Assembly: GCA_000328365.1 (NCBI GenBank)
Contig: KB299905.1
Span: 104,059 to 168,058, forward strand
DNA length: 64,000 nt
Direction: 5' to 3'
From: Capitella teleta
Lineage: Eukaryota; Annelida; Polychaeta; Capitellidae
The first letter of the stretch is position 1; each line of letters opens with the position of its first letter. Positions 1 to 12,794 of the stretch are shown here, one piece after another. The notes under the pieces were generated by a model. It did not search any database. It was not told where the DNA came from and worked only from the letters and a program-made list of their open reading frames with translations. A program made the translations under genes and the position numbers.

Positions 1-487
1 AGGGGTCAAGATCAAAGGTCATCAAGTCGAGGGTCTGAAAGTGCCGTATATTTCTCGACTTTAAAGGATTCTTCTATGGACAATTATATAATGCAGCTTA
101 AGTTCGACTTAACTCTATTTTGACTCGATGCTTTTTTTTTTTTTTTTTTTATGTTCCATATCATAATCATAACGCTTCTATCACCCTTCGCATTATGATT
201 GCATAAATAATGATTATCTGTGAGCTGTGATTCATGGTGCGTAGTAAGAGTGAGTGAGTGATTGGGTTTTACGGATCCACCCATGGGTGATACGGTGCGT
301 AAGAATAGACGGTAACAACATCATCGAACATGCAGTCACAACAGTTTACCGAAGAAATTGTCTCTTTTCCAATGTAATTTTCGTGGCATAATCGAGTTAG
401 GTCACTTGGAAGTCGATGATCATACTTGGGTTGATTCTGTTCTCGTGAATATGGAGCCAAATAACCTTCCCGTGACTTATTCCTTAG
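1..487 (+). repeat. Diverged duplicated intergenic module, copy A
   Basis: This stretch is repeated, diverged but clearly collinear, at 48833-49998. Shared landmarks in order are a block containing AAAGGTCATCAAGTCGAGGG and GTGCCGTATATTT, a T-rich tract after GACTCGAT, TATCATAATCATAACGCTT, CGCATTATGATTGCA, TAATGATTATCTGTGA, AAGAATAGACGGT, CAGTTTACCGAAGAAA, TCACTTGGAAGTCGATGAT and GTTCTCGTGAATATG. Similarity fades after about position 487. In the other copy the module sits directly upstream of an EF-hand pseudogene. Here no EF-hand exon follows, so the duplication ended before it or that part has been lost. The T-tract at 132-150 is a variable homopolymer. No protein is supported. Confidence 0.8.
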
Positions 488-904
488 ACATCGCCGAGCG
501 TCACGTGACATTACACTCGACTGTCTTCGACATTACAATTGTGTATATATTAGACCGTGCCTCAAATTGCCATTCAATAATGTAACATTATGAATGAATG
601 GAAGGAGTTACATAATTCATGGAGCTAATTGGTTGCCTTTCCAGGGAATCAGATGAATGCGGTGTCACGTGAGTAATTCAGGGTCAATGAGTGCGTCCGT
701 AGAACGGTACACCGACCAGAATTTTGAGCACACACACATACATAAGAAAAAGATAGAAGAACAAATTGATATTAGTATCCATTAATACAATAACTGATGC
801 TCAAAAGGGAGAGTTTCCCGGAGACAATCCCATCGCAAGGCAACATCTAGGAATGGGCAAAGCACAGCGCCATCAATCTAACAGCACGGTGCTCCCGAAG
901 GTGA
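488..904. other. Intergenic, no gene recognised
   Basis: No supported coding or RNA gene. It contains two CACGTG palindromes (near 502 and 666) and an imperfect palindrome around ATTCAATAATGTAACATTATGAATGAAT (about 573-598, two 14-base halves). Confidence 0.5.
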
Positions 905-2140
<1,236 letters not shown>

Positions 2141-3654
2141 GTAGTTTTTTGACGCTGCTATGCCATTTTTTCCCCTGTGGATTAGTTATCTCTGGAACCC
2201 TTTCATGTCGTCTTATGCGTTTCTGAGGCTTCTCTTGTTTCCTATAAAACTATATTTCCATTTCAGTTTGTATCTGGTTGATAATAGATAGGAACACATC
2301 GTTACCATAGATAATCATTCCGAACGCGATCGACCCAAAACTGTAAAATAACACAAGCAATCTGTCAAGATCAAGATGACATTTGATAAGGGATAAGAAT
2401 AAAAAAAAAAAAAACCCATACACATTTAATAGAAACGCTATCTGTGATGAAGTGCTGCTTATGAGATCTAAAACCTGAAGTGACAACACAGAATACATTT
2501 CCCTTCTCCCGTATTTTTGTCTTATCCGAATCTCGTAATTTAATCGCTATGCTCTCAATGATCGTAATAAATACAGAAATTCAGCATCTCGATTCCATCT
2601 CCGCAATAATTGTTTCCCCCAAAAGACCAATAACTTACGAGAAAAATAAAACGAAAGAAAGTGAGACAGAGAAGCGAATGCAATGTTTTCCACGAACTGT
2701 CAAAGAGATTGAATGAATTTGATGAAACGTTCTTTTACGAATCAATGGTTTCGTTGCATTCTTTTACGCATGGCGTGTGAATGGCCATTTTCATCGTCTG
2801 CATGATATTCCATTGAAAGCACTGGTGACTGAAGCACCATCATCATTTACCATTTGCCTCCTGAATTTCGGACGAGGTTTCCAGTACCAAAGAAGTCGGC
2901 TAATCACCACAAGTCACGTGATCATACAGCGTCACGAACGGAATTCTAAGTTGTGCTTCGGCTTTCTCGATCCCCAAATCTTTCATCAACATCCATTCCG
3001 AATGCATCTCGCGTCTTCACTTTCCAGGGTTTTTTTTACTCGGCAAAATTTCTCAATGTCGCCGCGCGTGTGGACGCAAAACGAAAAACTGTCTTGCGTG
3101 CAATTTCGTAATTTCACAATCAATTATCTCGCTATTAATGCTACGTGATGCGCCATTCTCGTGTAATTACTCGCACAATGAGTCTTCATTAGGAATTTTG
3201 CGAATGCTCTTTGCAACCGAAGATGAACTGCTCAGTGCTCTTAGACGAGACAGCTCCCACCAAGCAGCAATGAACCCCTGGTTCAACCCGGCAATAATTC
3301 TCAATCATCGGCTTCCTTTGAAACACAGCTTACGATTATGCGTCGATTTCAGCTGAAAGGGCACTTCTGTCCCCCTGTAATGCCAGCTCCATTCGTCCCT
3401 GTCCGCTTAGCAGGAGGGCAGTTAGCCTTTTAGTCGAGTTCCTGTGATTGTCGAGGCTAAAACACCCTTATCAAAGATCAATGGTGACTCACACTAATTG
3501 TTATATATAAGGGCTCAGTTGGTTTCGAGGGAATAATATCTCGTCTAATCTCGTTGAGTAAGAGGCAGAAACGGTTGATTACCGTGAGACTACACCACGC
3601 ACAAAAGCAATGATGTGTCGCAGATGTTTTAATTGACACCAGTAGAGATGGAAA
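2141..3654. other. Intergenic, no gene recognised
   Basis: Only short ORFs without recognisable motifs. It contains a poly(A) run at 2400-2415 and a TCACGTGATCA palindromic site near 2923. Nothing else supported. Confidence 0.4.
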
Positions 3655-4085
3655 TAATGACCGGGGTCTAAATCACGGTCGTATCCGAAATGCTCGGATA
3701 CGGTCTCATTGGTTCCCTGGGCGAAACCTAAAAGGGGCCAGTGCTCCGGATCTAAAGGACGCTCATGGTTCTAGTTTCAGAATAAGAAAAAAGCATAAAT
3801 TAAATAAATAAAAAAATAAAAAATAAATCAACGCAATATTACACAGAATATTTTGTTTCTCACTTTGGCGATCTGCAACCTGCAGGCCCCAATATGTACA
3901 CAGTGAGAATATTCATTATATTCAATCCCCACTCATTGATGCAAGAATCGTTCTGCTGAGTGTTCTAAAGTCCGAGCACTGGTCACTTCTAGGTTTTGCC
4001 CAGGGAACCAATGAAACCGTTACGTAACCGGTGATTCAGGATGATCATCGGTTACATCTTATGGAACTAGCTGGGGTCCAATTGA
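3655..4085. repeat. Inverted-repeat (MITE-like) element
   Basis: Two arms about 40 bp long are inverted copies. The left arm (about 3709-3752) contains GGTTCCCTGGGCGAAACCTA followed by a stretch ending CCAGTGCTCCGGA. The right arm (about 3970-4012) reads on the reverse strand as GGTTCCCTGGGCAAAACCTA and ends CCAGTGCTCGGA. Outside the arms similarity continues with a CGTATCCGAAATGCTCGGATACG hairpin on the left (about 3682-3704) and a related GTTACGTAAC palindrome on the right. The roughly 220-bp centre is A+T-rich and shows no transposase. A non-autonomous DNA element is the simplest reading. Outer termini and a target-site duplication could not be fixed. Confidence 0.65.
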
Positions 4086-7000
4086 TTTCTTTTAATATGA
4101 TGTACATTGTAATTCGAAATAGACAATCAGCAATTTTAAAGACACTTGGCATTTGAAGCAACGATGCAGAATTCTATCATTATTTATGTTTTTTATGCAC
4201 ATAATTCATAGAATTATCAGTGCCGACAATTCCTTCCCTCTGCCACCGAAGAAAAAGAAGAAGAACCAAGCCAGGAAGCATCGGTTCCCAAAAGGCAACA
4301 GGAAAAAAAAAATCGAAGTACAACAGAAACACTGCTTTCAATGTCAAAGCACGTAGATTGTCTAACTATTTCATCCCAATGCTAATCTCAGCGATGCTTC
4401 ATTGGGCAATTTTAAATGAGGTGGTATTAAGTCGATAACTCGCATTATTGGTCAGCCCTGAGCATTTCATAAAGGAAGGGGGAGGGGGAGGAGGGGGCTT
4501 CACAAAATAGTCCACGCCCGCCAGCGAAAACGCCTTGTAATTTGGTATGACCAGCCCCGAGTCAGAAAAACTAATTATTTCATATGTTGGACTTATAAAT
4601 GGAATGCGATTCACAGGAGGATTTCAGGGTCGTGTTGTTTGCGTTGCGCTCGTGTTAAACACGTGACCAATTAAAGATCCCTCAAGGTGCTTCGCAAAAG
4701 ACGACATTGACAAGCTATTGTGAATTCAAGGACATTAGGACGGACGCAAAGGCAAAATGCAGATGGCATGAGAGCGGAAAAGGACCTCTTTCGGACGGAA
4801 ATCCACAAAATAACCTTCAATTAAGTTTTGCATGGGAAGAAAGGAAAGAGTTCAAGGGTCACGCTCACAGCGAACGTGTAAACAAGCAAAGAGCTCAGAT
4901 TGGCGATTGAAATCCCGAAGCGAGACGTGAGTCACGTGTCTTGCGTGGGACGGAAGACGGAAGCACGTGAAACCATAGAGGTATGAAACATCAGCTAGAA
5001 TGCGCATATATGGGTCACGTGATCGATCAGAATTGAAGCCAGATTGAAGGGGAACATTTTGTTGAATGTCGTCGCCATCAAAATAGCTCAATTAATTATA
5101 ATTCGACATGCTGGTGTTTCGTGTTATATGTGCCACTTAAAATCTAAGCTATCGTGAATTTTACTTTACAATGGTGCAGTCATTCTAGTAACACCATGCT
5201 TGAAACCAATCACGCAAAACCAATTACAATTAACCCAGGAATCAATCGATTGACTTAATTATTGGTGGGTTACATTCAATTCGATGAACTATTCACATTG
5301 GACAACCAACATTCAAAGTCATTGCGTTTCCATGACGAACTTGAAGCATATTTACATGATGTTTGGTTGTGAAGCAGCATGCGATCCATTTATCGGAGCT
5401 CTTGCACGAGGAGTCAATGCTCGGCGCAATTACCATCGAAGACATTCGACAGCCGCCAAGGACGCTGACTACAGCAGCTGTACTTGGCTTGATTGTGGGT
5501 CGTTTCTTGTGCAGGGGTCATCTCACTGAGTGTGTTATGTCCCCTGTTAGCCGTGCTGTGCATTACTAATTCAGGCATCGGGCAAAAGTTACACTTTCCA
5601 CAGGCTCCAATTTATATCCGGGCGGATTCTACCGTCTTTGGGTTTCGGTCGCGTGATCGGGGAAGAGAAGGCGTTGGGTATCACGATGCTCTCCCGAATT
5701 ATCTCGAGGAGGGAGACATCAGCTGAGATTTTATTTATGTCCCAAATTTCGTGACGTGACCATTCATCTCGTCAATTCAAGTCGCTTATCACATCGATCT
5801 CCGCCAGCAGTGGGTTTGGCGTTCTCAACACGGAAAATGTTCTACACGGAAGCGATTTAAGGATTGCATCCATCAATGCCAGACATGTATACTTTGCGAG
5901 CGGAAACCTATGCTAATATTTCCAGCATGAGTTGAATAAGTCGAGGCCTAGCAGCGGGTGTATGGGAAGCTGCCGCGCGGCTGGTGTCCACACTCAATTC
6001 CGCGGACAGCCGGCCTTAAGCGGTAGATAATGACCACATTGCAGTTTGGATTCATGGCTTTCTATATGCTTCGATTGCAGCTAGTAGACAGCCCTCGATC
6101 GACTTCCTCTTCTTGCGTTTCCTGGAAGAAGGACGCCACTTGGAAGGGTGAAATGTGGGCGCTGTGATAAGGGGTTTGCACCCCTAGGGAACCGCTCTTC
6201 TCTGCGGAGGTATAGAGTTTGTGATAATTGCTTTTGATCATCCCGCATCACCATTTTATTTGGCAATGAATCAAAAAGTGCTCATATTCAGGAAGCGAAC
6301 CATTCTAGATGATCTTTGAATAGGAAATTGCCAATCTAGAGTGACCTCTTCTTTGCGCGTGATTTGTTTACAGTGGAGAAGAATGATCCTCCTGATTAAT
6401 GTCTCGGTAGGCGGTGATTTGACCTTCGTTTTGACCTTCGTTCTCATGGTTCAAATGTGATTCCCACATGCGACTAAAGCTCACGCGTCAACGGTCAAGG
6501 TCATTGCAGGATTAACGCAAACAGACCAATGACAGATCAGTCAAAAAAAAAAAAAAAAAAAAAATGTCCAAGGTCAAAACCAGAGAGCCTGGTTGTGCTA
6601 GCTATGTGATTATTTCCATGACATTTGCGAGTACCTGTTACTGTATAGACACGTCGCTGTACACAGAGTGAAATAATTACTGCGTGCCTAGATTGACGAG
6701 GCTGCCATGCTAATATCACGCATTCCATGAACCCCGTTCACTTACACCGAACAACGGATCAGAGTGAAAATTTTAATTATCTGATTCACACGAAGATTTG
6801 AACAAGCAAATATTAATTAATTTAATCCCTGCAACCAGGAGACCGTATATCTATGCATGCCACTCCTCGATGTGCCCTTTTCAAGCTGTCTTAACAGTCG
6901 AAATCTACAGCACTCCATCACTGCTCCTTGAGATCGAACCAACATCCATCTCCCTCAACAACGCATTGAATTCCGACTCCTCCGGGCTTCCCTCCTTCCC

Positions 7001-8078
7001 TCCCCCTCTCCCTCCCTGTCCCTCCCTCTGCCTCTTTCTCCCTCTCTTGTCAAGAAAAGGTTGCGTAAGATTCACGTCGGCGGTTCACGGACACCGATCC
7101 GCGGCAAATAAATCGGAAACAGGTGTCGTGCATTATTCATCAATGGCAGAGAAAAATGAGGACGCTGTCAGTTAAAAAGAAGCACATCGGTGAACAACGA
7201 CAGTCGTCCTGCGAGATAGGCAGACAATTAAAGCCGAAAGTAGGAGAAATATCATAATTCTCGACAGCCATGAATCACTTAATCTAACTGACGCGTACAC
7301 CGAAGTAAACCGAAGCTCAATTTGTGACGATAAAGAATTTTTTAGGAGAATTGGTCGTTTGACGAAGGAGACAGTAAAATGTTGGCACAATGCGATTGTG
7401 GCTATTGTATGCAAATGAGGTCGACGTGGACGGCCGTAGATCAGAAGTATGCGGCAGTTTTGTGGTTCGTTGTGTTCGTGCAGAGATTGCCATCTGGGTT
7501 CGAGGTAAATTGCAGGGTATATACAAGAAATAGTGTGTATTTCAGTCTAATGATGCCTCAAATTTAGCGCTGCGCCATTTGCACTGGGGTAAAAAACACG
7601 GGGTTATACATGCAAAGGTGTGTGTTTGATAAGAATCAAACGCAGGTGATTAGCGAGCATAGCTTGTTTAATAGCAGTTCACCAAGGGGGCAACCTGAAA
7701 ATGATCTAATTACAACTAATTAACGTATCATTGCTTACCTTAGATCTCTAAGTGGGTCCAGTTTTCACCAATCGTGCACGTGTCTCGGGAGCTTACCTGA
7801 AATCTTTGTTTTGTAATTAGTCTAATTACACGTGTAATGGTGCATGTGATGATGCATGGTCAGATGTTATCACACCGCGTTGACTGCGGTCAGCCCTACT
7901 TTCAGGGCCGAAAGAGCTTCTTCTCCGTTGTGTCGACTCTTGACTTCCTAAACAGACCTCGTTCCTTTCTTGCAAACCAACAGGTATTCATCGGATTCCC
8001 ACACACTCAAAATTGATGTGTTCCTGAATTCGGAAGGCAGAGATGAAATGGACGCATGTACATCAACATAGCGGCATA
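4086..8078. other. Intergenic, no gene recognised
   Basis: No ORF with recognisable homology. Notable content: a cluster of four CACGTG sites between 4660 and 5021, a C-rich run giving a proline-like ORF near 7000 that looks like low-complexity sequence rather than a gene, a direct 13-bp repeat of TTGACCTTCGTTT at about 6419-6445, poly(A) at 6541-6564, and a GGAGG-rich tract at 4478-4498. Confidence 0.4.
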
Positions 8079-8080
8079 TA

Positions 8081-8250
8081 CAGGGTGGGCCAAAAGTAGT
8101 TTATCTACTCCATGGTAAAAACAAAACTCTAAAATTGGCTAAAGTGTATCAATTATCCCCCCCTCCCCCCCCCAAAAAAAAAATAAATAAATATGGAATG
8201 GATTGACTGTGTTATTTTGTGCCCATGTATGCGAATAAAATTTCGCGCAC
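8081..8250 (+). mobile_element. Partial mariner-like MITE (5' end only)
   Basis: Starts after a TA dinucleotide with CAGGGTGGGCCAAAAGTAGT followed by TTATCTACTCCATGGTAAAA, matching the left end of the complete element at 19711. Similarity continues through the ATGGATTG(A/G)CT(G/A)T(G/A)TTATT segment to about 8250. An inserted or expanded C/A tract (about 8157-8190) lies inside. No matching right terminal repeat is visible downstream, so this copy is 3' truncated. An (AAT)n run follows at about 8257-8285. Confidence 0.8.
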
Positions 8251-9840
8251 TGATCAATAATAATAAAAATAATAAAAATAATAAAAGTTTTGGTTGCAGT
8301 GAAACCAGCGAAAAGACGAACCAGCCGAGTAATACGCTAATGAGGTGAAAAATGATAGGCCAATACACGTATCGATGGATTATAGTTATCATTCAATCAG
8401 CTCATATATTATAGCAGTCTCGTATCGAATCAGTTGTATAGTAGACACTTCGTTATAATTATATATTCTCGCTGACTCGTTTCCTTGGAGACAGACGCTC
8501 TCGTCGTCATCGTCCCGGGGGTTGAGGTAATGAATTATTGGACTGCGGTGTAGTGTCGCCTTTCTCCGGTGTATATATATTTCATTTCTGGCTCCCTCGG
8601 GTCTCAATTCGTAAGCAGCCAAAAACGCCAAATCCGTCTTTAATATTTTTTCCGTATTTGTTGAATGGGTTTCACTGAGAAATATCCCTGAATGACCTGA
8701 AAGCAGCGTCACGTGTTGCGCAACGAGAAGCGTGTTATGTAAGAATGGCTGACGTCATCTGCGTCGAAGGTCGACCTGACATTAGTTTTGACACTTGTAC
8801 ATTTCATTGAGCACACGAAGCACCTGAGCCGCTTACTACTGGATTCGGAACGGCCTTCCACTGCGAAGGTTGTTGATTAGGCAAAGCCAACTGTGCACCG
8901 TGAGCACAGGCGGATTCACACAGCCCTAATAGAGCGTCCATTTCGTTACTTTACCATATGAAGCCCTGAGCACCAAAGCGTGATTTGGGCTGGTATTGAT
9001 ACATATCGGTGCAACATCAAACGCAACACTCGGCGAGGATCCAGGGTGTGTAATTACAGTAATAGCCACCGCACCATGCGATTACATAACTAAATAGCCA
9101 TTGATCTCTGAGAGGTGTTTCACCGTCAATTGCAAAGTTTCGTGGCATCGGACATCACCGCATAACGCGACACGTGCGGCTCATAAGCGGTCACTCAGTG
9201 AATGTTCCACTTGACCCATCAAGAACGCTAAACAGAATACGTTAGACGTCACAATACGCAATGATGTGCTTCGCAGAATGCTCTGCTCTTTGAGAATTTC
9301 GTTATGAAGGTTGATCTGCAAAATCCGTTCGTAATGGACTGTTGCGCTTTGGGCTTTGATGTTGCATTAGCAAATGCCACGGGGACGCTGGATGTCGAAA
9401 TGGCAAATCGAATGTTATTCCTCGGTTCTCCTATACGAGGACCTGTAACTGCTGAAATTAACATGGTAAATATTTACATATTATCGTGAGAACTCTCTTG
9501 TGAACACTCCCCTTCCTTTAACTCCTCTCCAGCTGTGACTGCAATCTTCTTACACACATATATATATATCATTTATTTGTGCGCACATATGACGCCATGT
9601 TTATGTGTCCATTACATTTCTCTGGCTAAAAGCTATAAATGGAGCGTCCATTGCTCTGGCCATATCTCTGACAATGTCAGCCATGCACGAGGTGTTGTCT
9701 GGTGATATAATGTTATGACCACTATAGGATACTGTATTAAGAAGCTAGTATCGGTTGTTTTGACCAATCAGAGAGCAGCCTGGGATGAGAGCAAGTTTAG
9801 ACGAATGTATTCTATCTTCAAATCTTTGTGCCCAGCAATT

Positions 9841-9876
<36 letters not shown>

Positions 9877-12794
9877 GGGGGGTGGGAGGGGGGGTGACGC
9901 ATATGATATCAAAACAGAATGTCGTCTGAATAACTTACATTCATCCTTTTGTTGGTTGTTCGTGATGTAAGCTAACATCACATCAGTTGAGGAGACTCAA
10001 TTTCAGACTCTCGTGGGAAAAATTATTCAGCAATTTGGCATTTAATGGCGCTTGCATCGGCCTCAACCCACGCAAACTAATCTCAGAAATAAAATTTTGC
10101 TACAAAATAAAATAATAAAATAAACAAACCGCAGTACCCCCCTGGATATATATATATATATATAAATATATATAACGTATATAAATATATATATAACCAA
10201 AGAATGAATTAAATTGCTGTAATGTTACCTTCGAGTGTGCATGCTCGATCGGACGAACGACAATATATTGGACAGACGGATTTTATTTCTGATGACTGCT
10301 TCTTAGATATGAATTATAAAATAGGTTGCTTATTTACACACAATGTCATGACCATGTGATAAAATTATAAAATGTGAGACTGTGTAACAATTCCAACTCA
10401 ATCTTGAAGAAATCCATTGTTATTCGTGACGCAAAGTATTTTCCCTGATTGTGCAAATAAGGCATCAGGGCTAAGTGCACCTGCACTTAAAAATATCTGG
10501 GAGTATCAGCGTAAACTTATAGAGGTTTGTATGAAATATGGGACGAAGTCTTTTCATTTGAATAGCGTTTCACATGCGTAGTAGGTGTTTTCAATGCATG
10601 CAGGTTATATAACAATATAATTACATAAGAACCGCAGCAGAGACATCGAAGCCTATGAATGCAATCTGTTGAACAAGACAAATCAATTTATAAATCCATC
10701 TTTTGAACTCTGTTTGATTTTTGAAACCGAGGCTGATCAATCGTGATCAGCAGGCATTGTTCTCTGCTTGATCCACCGTCGACAAAGACACGGATCCGTC
10801 CTTTGAGCAGCGAACAATGGTTGCACTTGTCCAGAAATGAGATTGCTGCAAATGATGAATCTCCTCCAATAGGCGATCCCACTCACTCATACTAATACTT
10901 CACTCATTACAAGAGAAAGCTCAACGTGTGTGCCTCATATCTCAACCACAACTCCAATATTATATTGTTCAGTTGAATGGTGATAACTCGAGTGGCGTGT
11001 GTGTTGGAATAAAACGTGATTTACATTTGGTTATGTTGTGGGATAATATTCACGCAATGAACAATTATAAATATATGTACACTTATATACAGCTCACATT
11101 TCATTTTCTTCTTCTTCCTCTGGTACCGAGCCATAGCTAGGTGTTGTATTTTGATAAACTGCTCATTTAACGAAGCAAGATTAACACCAGATTTCAGACA
11201 ATTGACAGCACAAACAGAGCGACATGGAAGCTTCAATTTCATCCACAGAAACACTTCTGTTTGATCTGCCGATTTTTTTGTTCAGTTGAACAATGGAAAC
11301 ACACAAAGCAGATCTGCAGAGAAATCGTTCGTCTTTCTAAACATGTGTGCATGCGAGACGAATATTGAATTTGTCAATCACGTCAGCACAAATCACGGCC
11401 ATAGAAAATCGTTCACAGGAAAATGGCACGCAGAGATATTGGTGACCTATCAGGCGCGGAAGCTGACCTGGCTAGTACACCACTAGTTGCCTGGCAACCG
11501 TGGGTAGTTGATTGATTAAAACACCTGCTTAACTCTGATGAATGCAGTGACATTGAAATTCAAAATTATCAGATATCCATAAATCCGGTTCGTTCGTTGC
11601 AACGGATTCTTTCAGTCGGAGTTCTAAATTGTGTTCCTGTGATTACGCAACTTACGCCTAAACCCGAGGTCACGACCTTAGGAGCAACTCAGAGTCGTGA
11701 CCTCCAATCGCATCAGATGCAGTCAGCCACAATTAAGAAAGTAAATGCGTTGTTACACTCAGTTAATGCTGCCTACATGTGTCTGCGGGAACTTTACAAT
11801 TGACATCCAGGGCTCATTCAAAGACCGGGTCATTCCGGTGCAAAGGGGGTCAATTTCGACAGGGTCAGTGACCAGCGAACTGTTTCTTATTTCTCCTCTG
11901 TGACCTCCTCGAATGGAAAGATAAGAGTTAATTGCTCACAGATAAGACAGCAGACACCGTGACGAAAGCTTATTTCAGTTGTCGCAGGTTATTTGCATTT
12001 GTTGGTATTATATTGTGTTTCGAGACCTCTAGAATCCACTGTAGCTAGTTAGGCGAACTAATAACTGCGTGCTCATTGCGTGGAAATAATTGCATTTTAA
12101 CCAAAATTGCAATTAAGGGGAAAATGTTCACTTCAAAGCAATCGGCCAGCAGGCTACAACTGTAATTTCAAACACGGTAGAAAATGAAATCCCAAATGAT
12201 ATCAATAATAATTCAATTATGACCGCTGAACTGAGAACAGTATAACATATTATGACGCAGTGCAAGTCAAAAGTCACGAACCGAGATCTAATTGCGTGGC
12301 GTCTGAATTACTCAATTAACAGTAATTAATTCCTGTATACCTGAGTCCGTGTGCCATTAGTAGGAAGTCGTGTGGATTCCCATTCCAAGAAGGCGTCTAC
12401 GTGTGGGGTGGCGATCCTGTGATTGGCCCGCGGTCGAGCAGGTGGCTCATCAACGGAGACACCCGAGCGACGAAATCCTCCCAGCGACGTGTGTGGCTGC
12501 TCTGACGTTACATATCGGGAAAGGTCGCCGCTGTGGCTCAATCGGGAACATGACGACATGGACAGCACTCTGTACCACTCACAAGACAAACAAAAAACAA
12601 ACACCGTCAGATATGACAAACGTTAATAACAGTTATTATTTACTGGCACAGATTATTAAGAATTACACCACTTTGATGCATGAGTCCATCAGCCAATCAG
12701 CGCCGAGTATTCGAGTGGTCAAACAGTGCATATCACGCACGCTCATGATTAGATAAGTGTGTTGAAGGTGGAATTATAACGATGTACATAGCTT
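8251..12794. other. Intergenic, no gene recognised
   Basis: Only small ORFs lacking family motifs. It contains a poly(T) run of about 35 at 9841-9875 followed by a G-rich stretch, a (TA)n-type array at 10146-10195, a G-less A+T landscape around 10.1-10.4 kb and an X-box-like palindrome GTTGCCTGGCAAC at 11486-11498. Confidence 0.4.

Noticed and set aside
2777-3148. 123-codon open frame on the + strand
   Set aside because: No recognisable motif and no conserved context; composition looks like spacer.
6798-7175. 125-codon open frame with a Pro-rich centre
   Set aside because: The Pro-rich part is a CCCTCC simple repeat; no domains.
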